From: Salinibacterium sp. TMP30
GTDB lineage: Bacteria > Actinomycetota > Actinomycetes > Actinomycetales > Microbacteriaceae
NCBI RefSeq assembly: GCF_038397785.1
Contig: NZ_CP151642.1
Location: 682,001-746,000 of the forward strand
Direction: 5' to 3'
DNA length: 64,000 nt
Below, one piece after another: positions 7,063-16,367 of this stretch (position 1 is the stretch's first letter; each line of letters begins with the position of its first letter). The position numbers were made by a program, and so were the translations under genes. The notes beneath the pieces are model-generated. The model worked only from the letters and a program-made list of their open reading frames with translations. It had not been told where the DNA came from and searched no databases.

Positions 7063-9729
7063 ATGACAACAGGCGAGCCGGAGACACCGTGGTATGCGCT
7101 CGCCCCCGAGGAGGCCTTCACACAGCTTGATTCGAGCTCGCAGGGGCTGACGACGGCCGAGGCCGACGCGCGCCGCGCTAGGGTTGGGCCGAACCAGCTG
7201 GAAGTGCGCAAGCCGACGCCCCCGTGGGTGGTGGCAGCGCGACAATTTCGGTCGCCACTTATCGCAATTCTGTTGGTTGCGGCGACAGTTGCACTGTTGC
7301 TGCAGGACTGGGTTGACGCCACGGCGATTCTCATCGTGCTCGTGCTGAACGCGTCGATTGGGTTCTGGGAAGAGACGCACGCCGAGCGCGAGATGCGTGC
7401 GCTTGCCTCGCTCACGGTGCCCGCTGCACGCGCTGTGCGTGACGGCCACATCATCCGGCTTCCCGCGGTCGACCTCGTGCCGGGCGATGTTGTCGCGCTC
7501 GAGAGTGGCGAGCAGGTGGCCGCCGACGTGCGCGTCATCGAGGCTCATGCCCTGCAGGTCGACGAGTCGATGCTGACCGGCGAGTCAGAGCAGGTGCACA
7601 AGACTTCCGCGCCCGTTTCCGAGCATGCCGCAATGGGCGACCGTCACGGGATGCTTTACAGTGGCACCTTTGTCACGTTCGGTCGCGGCCGCGGTGTTGT
7701 CGTGGCAACGGGCCGCTATACCGAGTTGGGGCGCATTAACGAGCTCGTACAGACCAGCTCGGAGCGCACGCCGCTGCAGCAGAGTATCCGCAGCCTCGAG
7801 CGCCGTATCGGAATTTTCGTGGCCGCTGTCGCTGTCGCTGTGGTCATCACCGGTCTGTTGCTGGGGGAAAACCTCGAAACAGTATTCCTGTCAGCGATCG
7901 CCATGGCCGTCGCGACGATTCCTGAAGCTTTGCCGGTAGTGATGACCGTCGCGCTGGCGATCGGTGTGCGTCGAATGGCAGCCCAGGGTGCGATTGTGCG
8001 CACGCTGCCCGCCGCCGAAACGTTGGGCTCGACAACCGTGATCGCGAGTGACAAAACGGGAACGCTCACCGAAAACCGGCTCACCGCCGAGCGCGTGTGG
8101 ATACCCGGCGGCGATGCAATCGACGTGTCGACCCTGCCTCACCAGCCGAGCGGCGTGCTGCGCGAGATCGTCATGGCCGGCGCCCTCGTCAACGAGGCGC
8201 ACCCGCACGGTGATAATGAGAGTGGCTTCATCGGTGACGCTGTCGACGTGGCGCTCGCCGTGCTTGCGCGCTCGCTCGGGGTGACGAGCGATGATGACGA
8301 CCTACCCGACCAAGTGGCCCGACTCCCGTACGAGCCGCAAAACCGCTACTCGCAGTCACTGCGCCGTGGCGGGCACGGCGACGATGCCGCGCTCATGCTC
8401 TATGTGAAGGGTGCGCCCGAACTGGTGCTATCGATGTGCAGCTCAGAAGCTGGGGGGAGTACCCTCGACGCTGCCGCGCGCCAGCGAGTGCAGGATGCAC
8501 ACGATCAACTGGCCGGCGACGGTTACCGGGTACTGGCAATCGCCTGCCGTACGGTGGCCGACAACGAGCTGTCAGGGCCGGAGCTGCCGCACCCCGCCGG
8601 CTTGCAGTTGCTCGGGCTCGTTGCGCTCACCGACCCGCCGCGTGCGGAGGCCCTCGAGTCGATTGCACTCTGTGTCGGAGCAGGGATGCGCGTCATTATG
8701 GTGACCGGCGACCACCCGTTGACCGCCACCACAATCGCGCGTCGGCTCGGCATCGCCGACTACGACAACGTGATTACGGGCGACGAACTCGACGACCTCG
8801 ACGACGCAGCGCTAGCCGAACGTGTCGCTCACGCCGGAGTGGTGGCGCGTGTCTCACCCTCAGACAAGCTGCGCGTCGTCCAGGCACTGCAGGCCAATGG
8901 CGACACGGTTGCTGTAACGGGCGACGGCGTGAACGACGCGCCCGCACTCAAGGCGGCCGCGATCGGCGTCGCGATGGGCGAATCGGGCACGGACGTGGCG
9001 CGCGAGGCCGCAGATGTCGTGCTCACCGATGACCGCTTCGCCACCGTTGTCGAGGCGGTGCGGCAGGGGCGCATTGTGTTCTCGGCGATCCGCAAAGCTA
9101 CCTTCTTCTTGCTGTCGACCGGATTTGGCATCATGCTCGCCGTCGCCATCAGCTTCTTTTTTGAGCAGCCGTTGCTCTTGATACCCGTGCAGGTGTTGTG
9201 GATTAACGTTGTTACGAGTGGCCTACAAGACGTTGCGCTCGCGTTTGAGCCTGCGGAGGGGGACGAGCTGCGGCGACCTCCGCGGGCCGCGCGCGAGGGC
9301 ATCCTGTCCCGCGAACTGTGGGTGCGCACCGTGATCTCGGCGAGTTGGATGGCGACCGTGCTGCTCATCACCTTCCAAATGGCGCTCGCCGCGGGCTATG
9401 AAATCGAGCACGTACGCACCATCACGATGACTGTGTTCGTGCTCATGAGTTTCTTCCAATCGGGCAGCGCGCGCACCGAGCGCCGCTCGCTCTTCACCAT
9501 CAGCCCATTCAGCAACCCGTTTCTCATCGCGACCGCCCTCGGCTCGCTCGGGTTGCAGTGGCTCGTGATGACCTGGCCGGTCAGCGCAGGCGTGCTGGGG
9601 CTTGTGCCGCTCACGCTCAGCGAGTGGGTGGGGTGTGCACTAGCCGCATCGACCCTGCTGGGGCTCATCGAGACGGAAAAATTTGTGCGACGCATGCTGG
9701 CTCGGCGCACGAGTGCGACTGCGGTCTAG
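7063..9729 (+). CDS. P2-like cation-transporting P-type ATPase, substrate uncertain
   Basis: 888 residues with every catalytic element of a P-type pump: N-terminal cation ATPase domain, TGES at 172-175, phosphorylated Asp330 in SDKTGTLTEN, KGAPE in the nucleotide domain, VTGDHPLTA and the hinge VTGDGVNDAPALK. About ten membrane helices are present and no heavy-metal-binding domain. M4 has IPEALP (Glu288). By alignment to SERCA, the positions of Asn768, Glu771 and Asp800 are Gly687, Ile690 and Ser719, while Asn715 and Thr718 are kept. So a simple Ca2+-ATPase label is doubtful. The gene overlaps the end of the arsA remnant by 4 nt on the opposite strand. Confidence 0.93.
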   Translation: MTTGEPETPWYALAPEEAFTQLDSSSQGLTTAEADARRARVGPNQLEVRKPTPPWVVAARQFRSPLIAILLVAATVALLLQDWVDATAILIVLVLNASIGFWEETHAEREMRALASLTVPAARAVRDGHIIRLPAVDLVPGDVVALESGEQVAADVRVIEAHALQVDESMLTGESEQVHKTSAPVSEHAAMGDRHGMLYSGTFVTFGRGRGVVVATGRYTELGRINELVQTSSERTPLQQSIRSLERRIGIFVAAVAVAVVITGLLLGENLETVFLSAIAMAVATIPEALPVVMTVALAIGVRRMAAQGAIVRTLPAAETLGSTTVIASDKTGTLTENRLTAERVWIPGGDAIDVSTLPHQPSGVLREIVMAGALVNEAHPHGDNESGFIGDAVDVALAVLARSLGVTSDDDDLPDQVARLPYEPQNRYSQSLRRGGHGDDAALMLYVKGAPELVLSMCSSEAGGSTLDAAARQRVQDAHDQLAGDGYRVLAIACRTVADNELSGPELPHPAGLQLLGLVALTDPPRAEALESIALCVGAGMRVIMVTGDHPLTATTIARRLGIADYDNVITGDELDDLDDAALAERVAHAGVVARVSPSDKLRVVQALQANGDTVAVTGDGVNDAPALKAAAIGVAMGESGTDVAREAADVVLTDDRFATVVEAVRQGRIVFSAIRKATFFLLSTGFGIMLAVAISFFFEQPLLLIPVQVLWINVVTSGLQDVALAFEPAEGDELRRPPRAAREGILSRELWVRTVISASWMATVLLITFQMALAAGYEIEHVRTITMTVFVLMSFFQSGSARTERRSLFTISPFSNPFLIATALGSLGLQWLVMTWPVSAGVLGLVPLTLSEWVGCALAASTLLGLIETEKFVRRMLARRTSATAV

Positions 9730-10396
9730 ACAGGCTGGTGAGCACGCTGCGTCAACCTGGAGAGCTTCACCTCACCGATCGGCTCTTCGGCGAGCAGCGG
9801 CACGAGCGCGATCCGTGGGCTGAGCGCACGCACGCCGGCGATCTGTTCGACTTCGTTCGCGGCCCGCTTGCGCAAAAACGGCGACACCGGGTGCGTGGCA
9901 GCGATCGAATTGTTGACTACCCAGCCCCATGGGTGAATGCCCGCACGTTCCAGGTCCTGCTGTAGCCCTTCGGCTTCGAGTACGGGGGTTGTTTCCGCCA
10001 GGGTGACGAGGATGACCTTCGTCTGCGCCGGATCCTGCAGGCGCATCAGCGGCGTAACGAACGTGAGGATGTCACCGATCTGGCGGGCGATCTCGCGATG
10101 GTAGGAGCCCGTGGCATCCAACAGCAGGAGGGTGTGCCCGGTGGGGGCGGTGTCGAAGATGATGTGGTCGTAGCGACCGTAGCTGGAAGTATCGGTGAGG
10201 AGGTTCGTGAACTCGTCGAAGGAGGCGATCTCGGTGGTACACGACCGATATTGGATGCGGGGTCGGTGCTTACCAGCAGAACTTGCTTGCCGCGGGCAGC
10301 GATCTCGAGCGCGGTCGCGCAGGCGACCGAGGTTTTGCCGACGCCTCCTTTACCGGTGAAGAAGAGGAATCTGGGCGGATCTTCGAGAAACTTCAC
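9726..10396 (-). pseudogene. arsA: arsA remnant (arsenite-stimulated ATPase), deleted and frameshifted
   Basis: The GTG at 10396, 7 nt after the arsD stop, opens a normal ArsA N-terminus: [22 protein letters not shown] with an intact P-loop, then STDPASNIG. Near 10235-10250 the frame shifts to one reading [39 protein letters not shown] and on to the C-terminal part of the second ATPase half. A complete two-domain ArsA is near 580 residues; only about 220 codons remain. The segment before DTAPTGHT resembles domain 1 and the segment after it resembles domain 2, suggesting recombination between the duplicated motifs. The product cannot be a working arsenite ATPase. Confidence 0.85.
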
Positions 10397-10403
10397 GGTC
10401 GAC

Positions 10404-10796
10404 TCAGCAACATCCAGTTCCACCGCAGCAGCCGCCGGCCGTCTTCTGGGTGAGCCCGAGGTCGAGACGCTCAGCGGATGTCGTGGCAGGGGTGCCGAGG
10501 CCGGCAAGGTCGTGCAGCGCCTCTTTAGTGGGATACGCGCCGGTGGCAACGGTGACTCCATCGACGACGGTCAGCGGCAGTCCCTTCGACCCGACGGTGT
10601 GCATGAATGCGCGCACCGTTTCATCGCCTGTGAACGCCGTGGGGTCGTTGGCCAGGTTATGGCGCGTGATGTCGGCGCCCAGTTCTTGAAGGCTGCGAAC
10701 GTCTGCAGTGACGGTCACGAGTGACTGGTCGACGTCGACACCGCACACTCCGGTGTCGCAGCAGAGGGCAGCTTCGTAAATATGGATCGTGGGCAT
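10404..10796 (-). CDS. arsD: ArsD arsenic metallochaperone/trans-acting repressor
   Basis: 130 residues beginning [19 protein letters not shown], with the Cys12-Cys13 pair and Cys18 that bind As(III) in ArsD, a thioredoxin-like fold, and the C-terminal cluster CCGGTGCC carrying two further Cys pairs. ArsD delivers arsenite or antimonite to ArsA and weakly represses the operon. It is intact here although its partner ArsA, directly downstream, is broken, and no arsB or ACR3 efflux gene is visible in the window, so its remaining value is unclear. It lies 17 nt after arsR in the same direction. Confidence 0.92.
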   Translation of the reverse strand: MPTIHIYEAALCCDTGVCGVDVDQSLVTVTADVRSLQELGADITRHNLANDPTAFTGDETVRAFMHTVGSKGLPLTVVDGVTVATGAYPTKEALHDLAGLGTPATTSAERLDLGLTQKTAGGCCGGTGCC

Positions 10797-10813
10797 GAGG
10801 TTCTCTTTCTCGC

Positions 10814-11203
10814 TTAGGTGGAACAGGTTGGGAGGTCGAAGTTGGCGGGCGCGTCCACATGGATAGCGACGCCGAGGGCCCGGATCGCCTTGGATTCGAC
10901 CGCGTAGTGCACGTTCATGCCCCGGCGCTTCTTTGAGACAAGTCCGGCCTTCTCCAGCGTCTTTAGATGGTGGCTAACCGTCGGCTCCGAAAGCCCAACA
11001 GCTGGTGCTAGGTCGCAAGTGCAGGCTTCCTTGTTGGGCTGGTTGAGCATAAACGCGATGAGCCGAAGACGCGCAGGATCAGCCAGTGCCTTCAATCGCA
11101 CTGCGAGACGCACCGCATCATCTAGGGGAAAGTCCGGAGTTGATGACAGCGGCGCACAGCAGATCGGCGACACATCATCCAAGGCCGGGAGAGCTTTAGG
11201 CAT
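10814..11203 (-). CDS. arsR: ArsR/SmtB-family arsenic-responsive repressor
   Basis: 129 residues from ATG 11203 (a longer in-frame start at 11230 would overlap the promoter). The winged helix has LADPARLRLIAFML, then the As(III)-binding CTCDL motif and the recognition helix SEPTVSHHLKTLEKAGLV. Cys pairs occur also at the N-terminus (ICCAPL). It should repress its own operon until arsenite binds the cysteines. First gene of arsR-arsD-arsA'. The operator/promoter region at 11210-11240 contains an AT-rich partly palindromic stretch around a -35/-10 pair, consistent with autoregulation. Confidence 0.92.
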   Translation of the reverse strand: MPKALPALDDVSPICCAPLSSTPDFPLDDAVRLAVRLKALADPARLRLIAFMLNQPNKEACTCDLAPAVGLSEPTVSHHLKTLEKAGLVSKKRRGMNVHYAVESKAIRALGVAIHVDAPANFDLPTCST

Positions 11204-11209
11204 GGTCCC

Positions 11210-11241
11210 AGTATGGCACTTATTAGACATATATCAAATAG
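11210..11241 (-). promoter_or_regulatory. Promoter and probable ArsR operator
   Basis: On the minus strand a TTGATA -35 element, a 16-nt spacer and a CATACT -10 element precede the arsR ATG by 6 nt. The spacer and its left flank (ATTTGATATATGTCTAAT) are an AT-rich imperfect palindrome in an otherwise GC-rich region, as expected for an ArsR/SmtB site. Position and composition are seen; regulator binding is inferred. Confidence 0.55.
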
Positions 11242-11565
11242 TCAAGAAGGCGTTGTTAGCAAACCGTATGTCCGCTTCTGGTTGCCGTTCGACGGTTCCT
11301 GTCGTCGCCACTGCCCACTGGTCTGCCGACATATGTACCGCACCGACTCGACAGCGTGGAACTTGTTGAGGTTCGAAGGCTGCGCATCCTAAACGCGATT
11401 GCTAGTGGCGAACGCAGGTAAGCGCAGCAAGCCCATGCGGTTGTGAATCGGTCGCGGATCATGGTTCCTACTTTGGGCGAGTTCAAGAACCAGTAGCAGG
11501 ATGACCCAACTATGGTGTGACGCAGAGGAGCGTTGCGCTGCCGTCAGGGGAAAAGGTGACACATC
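11242..11565. other. Intergenic stretch without a recognisable gene
   Basis: About 320 nt between arsR and the DUF421 gene. Short open frames on both strands do not resemble any family I know, and no tRNA-like or strong hairpin structure is apparent. It must contain the DUF421 promoter. It may be a residue of a decayed gene given the neighbouring arsA decay. Confidence 0.4.
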
Positions 11566-12072
11566 ATGTGGTTCGATTCGTGGTCTGACCTCATCCGTAT
11601 CGCGCTTGCGGGAACAGCGGGATACGCCACTCTCATCATCGTCTTACGTATCTCGGGCAAACGCACCCTGTCACAGCTCAATATCTTTGACTTTGTCGTG
11701 ACGGTCGCGCTCGGCTCCATCTTGGCGACAGTCTTGTCGAACACGGATGTGTCATGGTCGGAGGGCGCCGCAGCGTTCGCACTTCTTGCTGTTCTTCAGT
11801 TCATTGTTGCGTGGGCTACATCTAGGTGGCCGCGTGCCCGAGGCGTGGTCACCTCCACCCCAGTGCTGCTGTTTAGCGACGGGACGGTCCGCCACCAGGC
11901 ACTAAGGCGCGCCCGTCTTACCGAGTCTGAAGTGCATCAGGTGATCCGGGAAAGCGGGGCGGGTGACCTAGCGGACATTCGAAGCGTCGTCTTGGAATCC
12001 AACGGGAAACTCAGCGTGATCTCTGCGAGTAAGTACGGGGACGGCTCAGCGCTCAAGGATGTGAAGAACTAG
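11566..12072 (+). CDS. DUF421 (YetF-type) membrane protein
   Basis: 168 residues: three N-terminal membrane helices (about residues 10-28, 40-58 and 65-83), the RISGKRTLSQLNIFDFVVTVALGSI motif region diagnostic of YetF/DUF421 proteins, then a cytoplasmic alpha/beta domain with LLFSDGTV and ARLTESEVHQVIRE. The biochemical role of the family is unsettled; B. subtilis relatives are membrane proteins linked to spore or envelope physiology. It has a GGGGAAAAGG ribosome site. It converges with the GH13 gene across 167 nt that shows nothing definite. Confidence 0.88.
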   Translation: MWFDSWSDLIRIALAGTAGYATLIIVLRISGKRTLSQLNIFDFVVTVALGSILATVLSNTDVSWSEGAAAFALLAVLQFIVAWATSRWPRARGVVTSTPVLLFSDGTVRHQALRRARLTESEVHQVIRESGAGDLADIRSVVLESNGKLSVISASKYGDGSALKDVKN

Positions 12073-12239
12073 GCGCCGACTCGAGCGCCGACACCGCCGG
12101 ATCTGTCGTGATCTCGGGATGAGTGCCGCTGAGCGTCGAGAAGAAGCAGAGCACCTTGGTTCGGATCTGATTTGTCGCCTGGTCTTCGCGAACTGAGCGC
12201 GGCAACCGGTACTAGAGATTTCCGATAAGGATGCTCGAA

Positions 12240-13925
12240 CTAACCGATATCGTCGTGTGGGCCGTGATTCACTCGCAGCACTCGGACCTCCCACGGCCGA
12301 AGAAGGCCCATGCTCTCGTCGTAATTTCCGAGGACCCACTCGCCGACGACATTGTGATCGACGTTGTCCCCGCTCAGGTTTGCTGCGACAGTGAGCGTAA
12401 CCCCATCCCAGAATCTTTCGTAGACAAAAAGTGAAGGATGAAGCGGCTCGAGAAGTCGAAAATTGCCGTGAACAACAACAGGATCAGCGTGGCGCAGCGC
12501 GATGAGGGAACGATAAAATTCATAGACCGATGACTCAACTCCCACCTGCGACTCTGCGTTCACCGACACCGTGTTGGGATTCATCGCGATCCATGGATCA
12601 CCCGTGGTAAAGCCTCCGGCGGAGCTCCACTGCATCGGCGTCCGAGCGTTGTCCCTGCCGATTCGCTGGATCGAGGCGATCGCCACGTCGGGAGGTGTTC
12701 CCGAAGCAACTGCTTCAGAGTAGTAGTTGAGTGATTCGATATCACGGACGTCGCCGATGTTCAGCCCGGCAACGTTGGTCATGCCGAGCTCTTCGCCCTG
12801 ATAGATGTACGGCGTTCCGCGTTGCAGATGCAGTACCGCGCCAAGCGCTTGTGCGGACTTTTCGCGATACTCGCCGTCGTCACCGAAACGGCTTACCGCC
12901 CGTGGCTGATCGTGGTTGTTCCAGTAGAGACTGTTCCAGCCAACCTCTCCGAGCCCGATTTGCCACTTCTCCATCGACGCTTTAAGTTCGACGAGGTCGA
13001 GCGGGCGTCCTTCCCACTTGCCGGTTGGCCCGTGGTCGAGACCGACGTGTTCGAACTGAAAAACCATGTTGACTTCACCGCGGGATGGATCGGTGAAACG
13101 TTGAGCCTGATCAACGGTGACTCCGGGCATCTCTCCGACAGTGAGATACGCCTGGGGCCGCCCGCTAAATACTGACTCGTGCATCTCTTGGAGGTACTCG
13201 TGAATATGTGGTCCGTAGCTAAAATGCGGGAAGCCGTCACCGAAGCGTGAACCGGGATGCGATACGCCATCAGGCAGGCCCGGTTCCTTGGAGATCAGAT
13301 TGATCACGTCCATGCGGAAACCGTCGACCCCACGGTCGAGCCACCAGCGCATCATCGAGTAGATCGCTTCGCGAACCTCTCGATTCTCCCAGTTGAGGTC
13401 TGGTTGCTTCTTCGAGAAGAGATGAAGGAAGTGCTGCTCGGTTTCCTCGTGCCATTGCCAAGCAGATCCAGAAAAGAACGACTCCCAGTTGTTCGGCTTG
13501 TCCCGCCATATGTACCAGTCGCGCTTCGGACTTTCGCGTGAGGATGAGCTATCTATAAACCATGAATGTTCGTCGGAGGTGTGATTGACGACGAGGTCCA
13601 TTACGAGCTTCATCCCGCGCGAATGGATGTCTGCGAGTAGATCGTCGAAATCTTGCATCGTGCCAAATACTGGGTCGATTGCCTGATAGTCACTGATGTC
13701 GTAGCCGTTGTCGTCGTGGGGTGACGAGTAGATCGGAGAGAGCCAGATGACGTCGACTCCGAGATCTTGGAGATAATCTAGGCGACTGCGGATTCCCGGG
13801 AGATCTCCGATCCCATCGCCGTTGCTATCGGCGAAACTCCTCGGGTACACCTGATAAACAACGGCACTGCGCCACCATTCGGCGTTAGGAACTAAAACAG
13901 TGTTCGTCTTCTCAACGATTGTCAT
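12240..13925 (-). CDS. GH13 alpha-glucosidase, predicted oligo-1,6-glucosidase type
   Basis: 561 residues of the GH13 oligo-1,6-glucosidase/alpha-glucosidase group: VYQVYPRSFADSNGDGIGDL at the N-terminus, nucleophile Asp206 in DGFRMDVIN, acid/base Glu265 in LTVGEMPG, and Asp339 in WNNHDQPR. The residue after the nucleophile is Val207; in characterised relatives Val there goes with alpha-1,6 activity and Ala/Thr with alpha-1,4 activity. It should release glucose from the non-reducing end of isomalto-oligosaccharides in the cytoplasm. ATG 13925 is used because it overlaps the upstream GH66 stop by 14 nt, showing translational coupling. Last gene of the five-gene sugar operon. Confidence 0.9.
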   Translation of the reverse strand: MTIVEKTNTVLVPNAEWWRSAVVYQVYPRSFADSNGDGIGDLPGIRSRLDYLQDLGVDVIWLSPIYSSPHDDNGYDISDYQAIDPVFGTMQDFDDLLADIHSRGMKLVMDLVVNHTSDEHSWFIDSSSSRESPKRDWYIWRDKPNNWESFFSGSAWQWHEETEQHFLHLFSKKQPDLNWENREVREAIYSMMRWWLDRGVDGFRMDVINLISKEPGLPDGVSHPGSRFGDGFPHFSYGPHIHEYLQEMHESVFSGRPQAYLTVGEMPGVTVDQAQRFTDPSRGEVNMVFQFEHVGLDHGPTGKWEGRPLDLVELKASMEKWQIGLGEVGWNSLYWNNHDQPRAVSRFGDDGEYREKSAQALGAVLHLQRGTPYIYQGEELGMTNVAGLNIGDVRDIESLNYYSEAVASGTPPDVAIASIQRIGRDNARTPMQWSSAGGFTTGDPWIAMNPNTVSVNAESQVGVESSVYEFYRSLIALRHADPVVVHGNFRLLEPLHPSLFVYERFWDGVTLTVAANLSGDNVDHNVVGEWVLGNYDESMGLLRPWEVRVLRVNHGPHDDIG

Positions 13926-15528
13926 TGTCTTCGCCCTGTCTGCTCGTGGGATCAATCAGCACGAGCTGCCATACGGCCAAGGGCGGGAGCACAGCGAAGG
14001 CGAATTCGCCGTCGACCGTAACCTCCACATCGATCAATCGTCCAAGTCCGTCTGGGTCGGCGACCTGCACTCGTGGCACGCAGCCGGGGATTCGACGGAT
14101 CTTTACTCGGCCAGCGCCGACGTCGGCGGTCGGATTGCGGGGCGCGTCCCATAGAGAGTCGACCTGGCCGACCAGATTGATGAGATGGATGATCCGGCGA
14201 CCATTGGATTCGGTGACTCGTCGCCAGATCTCGCCCGGCAGGCCAGTTTCGCCCACGATCGCGGACTCGAAAGTGACATCCGTGTCATCGTTGTATGCAC
14301 CCACGGTCGCACCGGTGACATCGACGATTGAGGTGTCGAGCAGCAGCTCATCGTGCTCGACGAGGAAGTCGTACCACCGTTTCAGGAGCTCTGCAGTTGA
14401 GGGTTCGACGGGGTGGTTGCGCACATAGTAGGGGTCAACGAGGATTCGGTCGGCCTCGCCGGCGAGCAGATGGGTGGCGCCGTGGGAGTAGAGGGCAGCC
14501 ATCGTCAGAGCGGTTGCTCGATCGGATTCCGCAGTTGGCGCGGAGTCATAGACGTGCTGATAGGCCGCGATGACAATCGGTTTTGATCCGGCCACCGTTC
14601 GTGCACGCGTGACCACTGACGCTAGAGAGCCCAGTGTTTCTTGGGGAGACCAGACTTCGATATAGACGGCGTCTTGCGGCGACGAGCCTGTGCTCCACGT
14701 CGGGAAGTCGTTGACGTTGTTGAATACGAGCGTGGCTTCGGGAAGTCCGCTCCGCACCGTATCGATCATCGTGGTGAATGATTGGGCCACGTCAACGATG
14801 TCACCATCAGGGCGTCGTGCCATTTTCGGGTAACCGTATTGGTCGAGGTGGAATCCGTCGAAGCCGACCGAATCGACAGCTGCGGTGAGGTCACCGACGA
14901 AGTGTTCCAGCCAGTCCGGTGCGGCTGGGTCGACGAGGAACAGGAAGTCTCCCAAACCGTAGGGTGCTTGCGCGCCATTCAGCAATGCTTGATGTTGCCA
15001 GGCCGGCCATTCATCCGGCCCTACCGCGTAGACGGCGGCGTACCCAAGGGCTTTCGCTCCTGCCTGCTGTACGACCTGGACTAGTTCTCGAACGGTTGCG
15101 AGCGAGATCGGCTGCGCGAGGGCATCCGTGTAGTTCTCGCCTCCGCCCATGAGCTCTGCGTGCCTGTATGCCCAGTCGTAGAACTGGACTCCGGTGAGGT
15201 GGAGTCGACGCACGGTATCAGAGACACCGGTCAGGTCTCGGTTCGGGGAGTAGTCCACGACGAAGCCGTAGCGAAGACGCGCTGCACTCTGCTCCGCCAC
15301 CTGTACAGCGGTCCGCACTGTGGACGTTCCGTCGCTGAGCTCGATTCCGTAGGACCCAATACCGAGTCCGGGGAGTGCGATTGTGGCTGACCCGTCGTAG
15401 TCGAGTTCCAGCACGGAATCCCCGAGGTACCAGACGCTCATTTTTCCTCGAGGCGCATCTCCTCTGATCTCGATCTCGACGAGCTCTCCCGGGGTAAAGG
15501 TTGACTTGGTGGGAAGGAGTTCGATCAT
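13912..15528 (-). CDS. GH66 family dextranase/cycloisomaltooligosaccharide glucanotransferase-like protein without signal peptide
   Basis: 538 residues. A beta-sandwich (about 1-80, PTKSTFTPGELVEIEI) precedes a TIM barrel with YDWAYRH, the probable nucleophile Asp229 in GFHLDQYG and the probable acid/base Glu291 in YIEVWSP, followed by a C-terminal beta domain; this is the GH66 order. GH66 enzymes cleave or cyclise alpha-1,6-glucan. Known members are secreted, but here the protein starts MIELLPTK with no signal, so it would act on sugars already imported. Start 15528 overlaps the permease stop by 4 nt (ATGA). The long upstream extension to 15639 would lie inside that permease and is rejected. 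Confidence 0.82.
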   Translation of the reverse strand: MIELLPTKSTFTPGELVEIEIRGDAPRGKMSVWYLGDSVLELDYDGSATIALPGLGIGSYGIELSDGTSTVRTAVQVAEQSAARLRYGFVVDYSPNRDLTGVSDTVRRLHLTGVQFYDWAYRHAELMGGGENYTDALAQPISLATVRELVQVVQQAGAKALGYAAVYAVGPDEWPAWQHQALLNGAQAPYGLGDFLFLVDPAAPDWLEHFVGDLTAAVDSVGFDGFHLDQYGYPKMARRPDGDIVDVAQSFTTMIDTVRSGLPEATLVFNNVNDFPTWSTGSSPQDAVYIEVWSPQETLGSLASVVTRARTVAGSKPIVIAAYQHVYDSAPTAESDRATALTMAALYSHGATHLLAGEADRILVDPYYVRNHPVEPSTAELLKRWYDFLVEHDELLLDTSIVDVTGATVGAYNDDTDVTFESAIVGETGLPGEIWRRVTESNGRRIIHLINLVGQVDSLWDAPRNPTADVGAGRVKIRRIPGCVPRVQVADPDGLGRLIDVEVTVDGEFAFAVLPPLAVWQLVLIDPTSRQGEDNDNR

Positions 15529-16367
15529 CCTTTTACTGCTCCTGATGTGAGGCCCTGCACGAAATAGCGTTGGAATACGAGGAAGACGATGATCACCGGC
15601 ACGATCGCGATCATTGATGCCGCGAATACGAGTCCCCACTGCACGGCGTTGTTCCCCTGACCGGCAAAGAGTTGTATCGCAATCGGTAATGTTCGATTCT
15701 CTGGTGAGTTAGTGAGGGTGAGCGCGATAGTGAACTCGTCCCAACACGCCAGGAAGGTGAAGATCGTCGCTGTAGCAAGGCCGGGTTTGGCTAGGGGTAG
15801 AGCGAGCTTCCAGTAGCGCAGCCAAGCGTTGGCTCCGTCGACCTGCATCGCTTGATCAAGTTCTGCCGGGATAGATTCGAAGAACCCCCGGAGGAGGAAC
15901 GTATTCAGGGCGAGAGAGCCGGCGACGTAAAACACGATCAACCCCACGAGCGAATCCAACAGGTGCAGATTCTTGGCAAGGATGAACTGCGGAATGATCA
16001 GCATGATCGCCGGGATCATCAACCCGAGTAGGAGAACCCGGAACAGAGTTTCTTTGAAACGAAACCGGAATCGCGCGAAGGCGTAGGCCATCATCGAGCT
16101 AACAAGCAGCGAAAGTGCGGTCGAAATGACCGCAACTATCAGCGAATTCATGAAGTATCTGACGAAGTCCGACGATTCGATTGCCTGCTCGTAGTTCGCC
16201 GTGGTTGCGGGGTCGGGGATGAACTGCGGTGGGTTGGTGAAGACGTATGTCTGCTCCTTGAACGAGGTCGAGAGCATGTAGATGAACGGGATGATCATGA
16301 TGATCGCCCCGACTGACAGTACGAGAATCCGGACCGCATTTCCGGCTGCGAAGCGTCGTGTTCTCAC
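15525..16367 (-). CDS. Carbohydrate ABC transporter permease, MalG-type
   Basis: 280 residues, six predicted membrane helices, GTG start with a GAGGAGG ribosome site. The EAA loop is seen as DQAMQVDGANAWLRYWKLALPLAKPG, the surface that contacts the ATPase. It forms the import channel with the MalF-type permease whose gene overlaps it by 4 nt. The operon contains no ATPase subunit, so a shared MsiK-like ATPase from elsewhere is probably used, as is usual in actinobacteria. The cargo is inferred to be an alpha-1,6-linked gluco-oligosaccharide from the neighbouring GH66 and GH13 genes. Confidence 0.92.
   Translation of the reverse strand: MRTRRFAAGNAVRILVLSVGAIIMIIPFIYMLSTSFKEQTYVFTNPPQFIPDPATTANYEQAIESSDFVRYFMNSLIVAVISTALSLLVSSMMAYAFARFRFRFKETLFRVLLLGLMIPAIMLIIPQFILAKNLHLLDSLVGLIVFYVAGSLALNTFLLRGFFESIPAELDQAMQVDGANAWLRYWKLALPLAKPGLATATIFTFLACWDEFTIALTLTNSPENRTLPIAIQLFAGQGNNAVQWGLVFAASMIAIVPVIIVFLVFQRYFVQGLTSGAVKG

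Noticed and set aside
11256-11486. 76-codon minus-strand frame between arsR and DUF421 genes
   Set aside because: No family resemblance, no ribosome site, and poor hydrophobic pattern; not enough to call a gene.
12073-12239. Possible terminator between DUF421 and GH13 genes
   Set aside because: I could not find a stem of convincing length in this convergent gap.
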